Shown here: piece after piece, positions 63,297 to 64,000 of the stretch | Layout: every line of letters starts with the position of its first letter | How positions within the stretch are numbered: the stretch's first letter is position 1 | From: Halorussus vallis | Lineage (GTDB): Archaea; Halobacteriota; Halobacteria; Halobacteriales; Haladaptataceae | Direction: 5' to 3' | NCBI RefSeq assembly: GCF_024138165.1 | Contig: NZ_CP100001.1 | Location: 1 to 64,000 of the forward strand | DNA length: 64,000 nt | Program-made: the position numbers and the translations under genes | Notes under the pieces: model-generated | What the model was told of the DNA's origin: nothing | The model's database searches: none | The model's input: the letters and a program-made list of their open reading frames with translations, nothing else

Positions 63297-64000
63297 TCAG
63301 TCGCCACCGGTTCCGTCGCCGCGTCTCGCGACTACGGCGAGCGAACGTCCCAGCGCGTACATCGGGTAGCCGACTGCGACGCGAGCACGACCGGCCCGGC
63401 GACGCTCCCTGCCAGCACGTCCAGTCCGTACGGAGAGCCCAGCCCCGCCACCGCCGCCGCCGCGGCGAACGCCGGCGCCGCGAGCACGGGAAGGAACGGC
63501 GACCACCGCGGAACTGGCCGGCCGCGCACCGTCGCCCACAGCGCGAGTCCGCCGGCCGACGCGGCGACGACGCCGACCCCGGACAGGACGTGTACTCGCC
63601 CGGCGACCAGCGGCGCGCTCCCAGTGTAGACGGGGTGGACGACCGCGAGCAGACCGACGGCGGTCACGCCGCCGGCGAACGTCCGCCCGGACGGGTGCCA
63701 CGCGAATCGCCGGAGCGGTCCGGTTCTGCCGAGCGCGGCCATCCCGCCGGCGAAGACGACCGCCGCGGGGAGGAGGAACGCCAGATTCGTGAGGACCGCC
63801 GGGGCCGCCCGCGCGGCCAGCGCGAGGTGGGTCGCCGCGCGAGCGGTCGCGCCGTCGTCGGACGCGAAGACGAGGTACGCGTCGGGGACGCTGTCGTCGA
63901 AGTGGTAGCCTTCTTCGCCGCGATTGACCACCGTCACGCGATTGCCCCGGACCTGCCCGATAGCAGGGTCGTTCGTCACCGCAGTTCCCGCGGGGCCGAC
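63297..64000 (-). CDS. multi-pass membrane protein, frameshifted and cut by window edge
   Basis: The minus-strand frame is open from the right window edge through AIGQVRGNRVTVVNRGEEGYHF, so the real start lies beyond 64000; a GTG at 63979 is not a convincing start. Four or five hydrophobic segments follow (VLTNLAFLLPAAVVFAGGM, FAGGVTAVGLLAVVHPVY, VLSGVGVVAASAGGLALWA). Near 63383 the frame changes: the original runs into a stop at 63332, while the neighbouring frame continues the protein as VAVGYPMYALGRSLAVVARR and stops at 63297. A missing base in the CTCGCG segment explains it. No function is recognised. Confidence 0.55.
   Translation of the reverse strand, partial: RPRGNCGDERPCYRAGPGQSRDGGQSRRRRLPLRRQRPRRVPRLRVRRRRDRSRGDPPRAGRAGGPGGPHESGVPPPRGGRLRRRDGRARQNRTAPAIRVAPVRADVRRRRDRRRSARGRPPRLHWERAAGRRASTRPVRGRRRRRVGRRTRAVGDGARPASSAVVAVPSRARGAGVRRGGGGGGAGLSVRTGRAGRERRRAGRARVAVGYPMYALGRSLAVVARRGDGTGGD

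Overview
The window is chromosomal DNA from an extremely halophilic archaeon (class Halobacteria). The evidence is very high G+C with strong third-position GC bias, strongly acidic predicted proteins, Tat-type signal peptides with lipoboxes (22792, 42912), AT-rich TATA-like promoters close to start codons, and lineage-typical families: HTH_10/Bat regulators, TrmB, HalOD1, PAC2, CPxCG zinc micro-proteins and DUF7344-type winged helices. The genus cannot be fixed from this sequence alone. No rRNA, tRNA, CRISPR array or complete insertion sequence was seen.

Layout. (1) 1-6845: proline / hydroxyproline-type catabolism: NSS-family sodium symporter with a small partner, proline racemase/4-hydroxyproline epimerase family enzyme, HTH_10 regulator, aldehyde (probably P5C) dehydrogenase and proline dehydrogenase. 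(2) 6891-7681: winged helix plus zinc micro-protein, and a DUF1931 histone-fold protein. (3) 7884-26168: alpha-glucan use: large secreted GH97 enzyme, TrmB regulator, GH13 amylase, GH15 glucoamylase and a MalK/E/F/G-type ABC importer, interrupted by an alpha/beta hydrolase, an acyl-CoA dehydrogenase and a divergent APH-fold kinase that together look like a split ACAD10/11. (4) 26325-33246: histidine kinase, macro domain, PAC2, two winged-helix genes, lyxose isomerase-like cupin, membrane protein and a GH43-like propeller. (5) about 33280-36950: a segment less GC-rich by eye with a MerB-like protein, an HTH_10 regulator and a divergent two-gene ABC-2 transporter; probably acquired. (6) 37118-42714: small zinc ribbon, SIMPL protein, trehalose-synthase-like GH13, NicO-like metal transporter, DUF4112 and aldo/keto reductase. 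(7) 42912-49986: a compact cluster of lipoprotein, membrane spermidine-synthase-like protein, DUF2617-like protein, cysteine-containing beta-structure protein and a pentapeptide-repeat/K+ channel fusion. (8) 50448-55423: complete branched-chain amino-acid-type ABC importer (SBP, LivH, M, G, F). (9) 55463-64000: MetY-type enzyme, small halophile proteins, tryptophanase, a class I terpene-synthase-like protein co-transcribed with a FilR1-type regulator, HalOD1 protein and a membrane protein cut by the window edge.

The genes most worth attention are the 42912-49986 cluster and the 60709-62506 terpene-synthase-like pair. Two further patterns run through the window. Five genes look frameshifted or have lost their stop, mostly in G/C tracts; this could be sequencing error or real decay. 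There are also a dozen or so perfect GC palindromes, most intergenic and three inside coding sequence for linkers.
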